DNA of 56,261 nucleotides from Candidatus Bacteroides intestinipullorum (GTDB lineage Bacteria; Bacteroidota; Bacteroidia; Bacteroidales; Bacteroidaceae). Made by a program: the position numbers and the translations under genes. The stretch lies in the NCBI GenBank assembly GCA_018883785.1, contig JAHLFO010000001.1, forward strand, positions 1-56,261, given 5' to 3'. The notes beneath the pieces were generated by a model, which saw only the letters and a list, made by a program, of their open reading frames with translations, did no database searches and was not told where the DNA came from. Positions 53,830 to 56,261 of this stretch are shown in pieces. The first letter of the stretch is position 1, and every line of letters begins with the position of its first letter.

Positions 53830-53841
53830 AATAAAGCAAAT

Positions 53842-54816
53842 ATGGAAGAACTTAAAGAATACAAGTTACCAGAAAAGAACGATTTGATGGTTTGCGAACC
53901 TCAAAAGAATTGGGGTGGAACATGGACGGAAGAGAAACTCGACGCTTTTGAGAAATACGTTAAGGCTTATTTGACTATAATGAAAAAGCATGCGAAAGAA
54001 AATGATTGGATTTTGTTTTATTTCGATGCTTTTGCAGGGAGTGGCAGCCGTGAGGCTATGATAGAAGAAGTTAACGTTGGCGAAGAAAATCTTTTTGGGG
54101 ACGATGAAATAGAAGAAATTACAGAGCAGGCAACTTATAAAGGTGCTGCGGAACGTGTTCTTGGAATTGATATTGAAGGCTTTTCATTTAATTATTACTA
54201 TTTTGTTGATAAAAATGAGAAGTCCTTGCAAGCTTTGAGAGAAAGGTTGACAAGTCTTTTTCCTAACAAGACTCATTGTATGGCATTTAAGCCGGGCGAT
54301 GCAAACGAGAGAATTTTGGAATTGGTCAATTATGCCAAGAATCATCCGAAATGTGCCGCATTAGTTTTACTTGACCCTTTCGGTATGCAATTGGATTGGA
54401 GAACAATACAGGTGCTTAAAGATATTAAACATATAGACTTGTGGATACTAGTGCCAAGTGGAGTTATCATAAACCGTCTGCTTACGCGAAGTGGAAAGAT
54501 TATGTGCCCTGAAAGAATGGAGAAGTCTTTCGGATTGCCTATTGACGACATACAAAACTATTTTTATAAACAGGTTACGGAGCAGAGTCTTTTTGGCGAA
54601 ATCACTCGTCAGCAAAAACGTGATAATACCATCAGCAGAATTGCACAGCTTTATCTAGACTTGCTTGGTAAAGAATTCGCTCATGTCATCAAAGAACCAC
54701 TTGTGTTGATAAATTCTACGAACAGCCCGATTTTTCATTTTGTGTTTGCCTCGCATAACCAAACTGGAGTAAAAATTGCATCAGAAATCGTTGGAAAGAA
54801 ATCAAGAAAGAAATGA
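53842..54816 (+). CDS. tcmP: Three-Cys-motif partner protein TcmP
   Basis: The 324-residue protein resembles TcmP. It starts with an unusual lead, KNDLMVCEPQKNWGGTWTEE, then has a Rossmann-like methyltransferase motif YFDAFAGSGSRE (61-70) and, near residue 180, LLDPFGMQLDW, which takes the place of the DPPY motif of amino-methyltransferases. TcmP is defined by its constant pairing with a three-Cys protein, and here that partner is the next gene, overlapping by 4 bp. No function has been shown for the pair that I know. The gene is AT-rich like its neighbours. It may methylate a nucleic acid or protein; that is inference. Confidence 0.9.
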   Translation: MEELKEYKLPEKNDLMVCEPQKNWGGTWTEEKLDAFEKYVKAYLTIMKKHAKENDWILFYFDAFAGSGSREAMIEEVNVGEENLFGDDEIEEITEQATYKGAAERVLGIDIEGFSFNYYYFVDKNEKSLQALRERLTSLFPNKTHCMAFKPGDANERILELVNYAKNHPKCAALVLLDPFGMQLDWRTIQVLKDIKHIDLWILVPSGVIINRLLTRSGKIMCPERMEKSFGLPIDDIQNYFYKQVTEQSLFGEITRQQKRDNTISRIAQLYLDLLGKEFAHVIKEPLVLINSTNSPIFHFVFASHNQTGVKIASEIVGKKSRKK

Positions 54817-55538
54817 GAAGTACAAAAATAGAATGGACTGATAAGACATGGAATCCAATTACTGGATGTACTAAGATGTCTACAGGATGCCTACATTGCT
54901 ACGCAGAAGTAATGTCTCGTCGCCTCAAAGCAATGGGACAGGAGAAGTATGCTAATGGATTTGCAGTAACTCTCCACGAGAGATGTCTTGATGAGCCATT
55001 AGCATGGAAGAGTTCGCACAATATTTTTGTTTGCTCAATGAGTGACCTTTTCCATGAAAGTGTACCATTTGAATTTATTGATAAAATATTCACTGTAATT
55101 AAGAAAACGCCTCAACATCGATACCAGATTCTTACAAAAAGAGCGGAACGAATGGCTGAATATTTTGCGACACATGACATACCAGAAAATGTTTGGCTTG
55201 GTGTCACGGTAGAGGCAAAAAAAAATCGTTCCAGAATAGATTGCCTGCGCAATTTACAAGCTACAGTCAAATTCCTTTCATGTGAACCATTAGTGGAAGA
55301 TCTTGGCGAAATTGATTTGGATGGAATTGATTGGGTCATTGTTGGTGGCGAAAGCGGTCCGCAAGCCCGTCCAATGCAAGAATCTTGGGTGCTTAATATC
55401 CGCAAACAAGTGGAGGAACAAGGGATACGATTCTTCTTTAAGCAATGGGGGACATGGGGTGCCGACGGTATTAAGCGCAATAAACACGCTAACGGGAAAC
55501 TTCTAAAAGGTGAAATTATTCAAGAAATGCCGAAATAA
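54813..55538 (+). CDS. DUF5131/phage Gp37-Gp68 family three-Cys-motif protein
   Basis: The 241-residue protein starts MRSTKIEWTDKTWNPITGCT, then MSTGCLHCYA, giving Cys19-x6-Cys26-x2-Cys29, the three-Cys motif of the family. Later parts are FVCSMSDLFHESVPFEFIDK, RYQILTKRAERM, WLGVTVE, FLSCEPLVEDLG and VIVGGESGPQARPM, a set typical of phage Gp37/Gp68 proteins with radical-SAM-like barrels. The three Cys could hold an Fe-S cluster. The start lies in an ATGA overlap with tcmP, so the two products are made together. It is the last gene of the operon. Confidence 0.9.
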   Translation: MRSTKIEWTDKTWNPITGCTKMSTGCLHCYAEVMSRRLKAMGQEKYANGFAVTLHERCLDEPLAWKSSHNIFVCSMSDLFHESVPFEFIDKIFTVIKKTPQHRYQILTKRAERMAEYFATHDIPENVWLGVTVEAKKNRSRIDCLRNLQATVKFLSCEPLVEDLGEIDLDGIDWVIVGGESGPQARPMQESWVLNIRKQVEEQGIRFFFKQWGTWGADGIKRNKHANGKLLKGEIIQEMPK

Positions 55539-55928
55539 TCATGAGAAATATTGAAGGATAGTATGTATTCGGCATACTTCACAATAAGTAGCGTGCTGAA
55601 GGTAACTTTTTGAAGTCATTCTTATGCAATCCCTGCGACATTTTAGTTTACCTCCTCCAAAGCCAAATGAGTCAGTTTGCCGATTTCCGTATTGGAGCAT
55701 CTGGGTATCCTATAATACCTGTATCCTTGATTTTTATTGTTCACTATTATAGCGTTGCCTTTTCTGCGCCCGCAGAATCGAAATAATAGCAGTGTCATGG
55801 CCTCCAAACAGTTTTCATCTCGCTCTTTTATGCGCGCGTATAATTATATAAGGTGTCTCTCCTTTCCGTCCCTTTCCCACTTCCCGTGCGTACTCTATTT
55901 ATAACTCGTTGAATATCAGTATGCAAAG
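55539..55928. other. Gap after the defence-like operon
   Basis: No supported gene is present in this 390 bp. A short stem AGTATG/CATACT (55560-55565 with 55573-55578) could be a weak end signal for the DUF5131 transcript but lacks a T tract. A 42-codon frame at 55624-55752 has no support. The rest is mixed sequence leading to the tandem promoters. Confidence 0.5.
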
Positions 55929-56001
55929 AAAAAAACTTTCAGAAAATTGGTAAAAAATCCCTTGCTATATTTTGCCATTCCGTGTAAAGGGTGTACTTTT
56001 G
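55929..56001 (+). promoter_or_regulatory. Stable-RNA-type promoter P1
   Basis: TTTG (55971-55974), exactly 19 bp, TACTTTTG (55994-56001) followed by CA fits the consensus fully. An A-tract block (AAAAAAACTTTC at 55929-55940) lies upstream like an UP element. The first transcribed bases can fold (CCGCTT with AAGCGG). Confidence 0.8.
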
Positions 56002-56095
56002 CACCCGCTTTCGGGAAGGAAGCGGCGATGCTTGAACAGCTGATACACTGGTAATGAGACACTTCCGTATTGTTTTTCCGGCGGTTACCCCTATC

Positions 56096-56112
56096 AGCCC
56101 GTGTTGCGGGCT
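56096..56112 (+). other. Leader hairpin between P1 and P2
   Basis: AGCCCG (56096-56101) pairs with CGGGCT (56107-56112) over a 5-nt loop in the P1 transcript. No T tract follows. It could be an attenuator or an antitermination element of an rRNA leader. Confidence 0.4.
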
Positions 56113-56141
56113 TTCGGGAAGCCCTCCGAAAAAAAAGTTTG

Positions 56142-56192
56142 AAAAAACTTTCGGTAAAATTTGGAAGATAACAGAAAAAGTCCTTACCTTTG
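56142..56192 (+). promoter_or_regulatory. Stable-RNA-type promoter P2
   Basis: TTTG (56160-56163), 21 bp, TACCTTTG (56185-56192) followed by CA. The upstream block AAAAAACTTTC (56142-56152) repeats the P1 element, and a third copy ends the window (56251-56261), so another promoter probably begins there. Confidence 0.8.
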
Positions 56193-56261
56193 CAGCCGTT
56201 TTCCGAAAGGGGCCGGCGGCGGGCCGGGGACCACTTCCGAAGAAAAATCGAAAAAACTTTC

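Noticed and set aside
53842..54816. TcmP as a standard DNA adenine or cytosine methylase
   Set aside because: It has a SAM-like motif but DPFG in place of DPPY/NPPY and no recognition domain; the name TcmP with unknown chemistry is safer.
55624..55752. A 42-codon frame after the DUF5131 gene
   Set aside because: Too short and without ribosome site or recognisable features; it could be a gene remnant but nothing supports it.

Overview
The window is a stretch of chromosome from a Bacteroidales bacterium, most likely a gut Bacteroides or Phocaeicola-like species. Three things point there. Several promoters fit the Bacteroidota pattern TTTG-N19-TAnnTTTG, often ending in TTTGCA, and Shine-Dalgarno sequences are weak. 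Gene content and order are Bacteroidales-like: DUF4837 and DUF4348 lipoproteins, a DUF1599 protein, a Bacteroidota-type LptE, a DUF3127 protein and an epimerase-type threonine dehydrogenase. All rank estimates come from reading, not from database searches.

Layout. 1-2068: the 3' part of an iron/cobalamin-type ABC ATPase converges on a HAD-hotdog fusion enzyme. 2333-9357: nadK is divergent from a tight run pdxJ-exbB-exbD-tonB-DJ-1-ispD-recG. 9646-17014: an M23/LysM endopeptidase, a DUF1599 protein, a DoxX-like membrane protein, tpiA, a SPOR protein, folE, maeB and a small membrane protein. 17107-27494: PhoH/PIN ATPase, folC, ridA, then a leftward replication/repair operon dnaN-exonuclease-coaBC-recN-rlmB-TPR protein. 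27997-38188: an OB-fold protein with an SSB-like tail, a leftward run tdh-DUF4348-murB-MBL-DUF3352-like, divergent kbl, an outer-membrane beta-barrel, lptC and a compact CBS/CorC protein. 38313-49161: ppiD-like chaperone, rlmN, DUF4837 lipoprotein, pdxA, a sigma-54 activator, lptE, a TPR-like protein, secG, an MFS transporter, a PqqD-like protein and a GNAT acetyltransferase.

At about 49.4 kb the base composition changes sharply to AT-rich. An accessory operon follows (49900-55538). It encodes a 1309-residue single-chain restriction-modification-specificity protein with no helicase, then TcmP (three-Cys-motif partner) and its DUF5131/Gp37-Gp68 three-Cys partner. The genes are 12 bp apart or overlap by 4 bp. 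This is the most likely undescribed system here: a probable phage-defence or nucleic-acid-modification cassette. No integrase or transposase is visible. From about 55.93 kb to the end there are tandem near-consensus promoters with repeated A-rich upstream elements, typical of a stable-RNA operon; an rRNA operon probably begins just past the window.

Functional threads. Vitamin B6 synthesis (pdxJ, pdxA) and the DXP/MEP pathway (ispD) share the DXP precursor. TonB-ExbB-ExbD would power outer-membrane uptake linked to ABC importers such as the one at the left edge. LptC, LptE, MurB, M23, the PpiD-like chaperone, SecG and the beta-barrel form a spread-out envelope-biogenesis set. tdh and kbl together convert threonine to glycine and acetyl-CoA. 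Dispersed intergenic repeats (a 22-bp tandem unit and GCGGAT palindromes) mark several gene borders.
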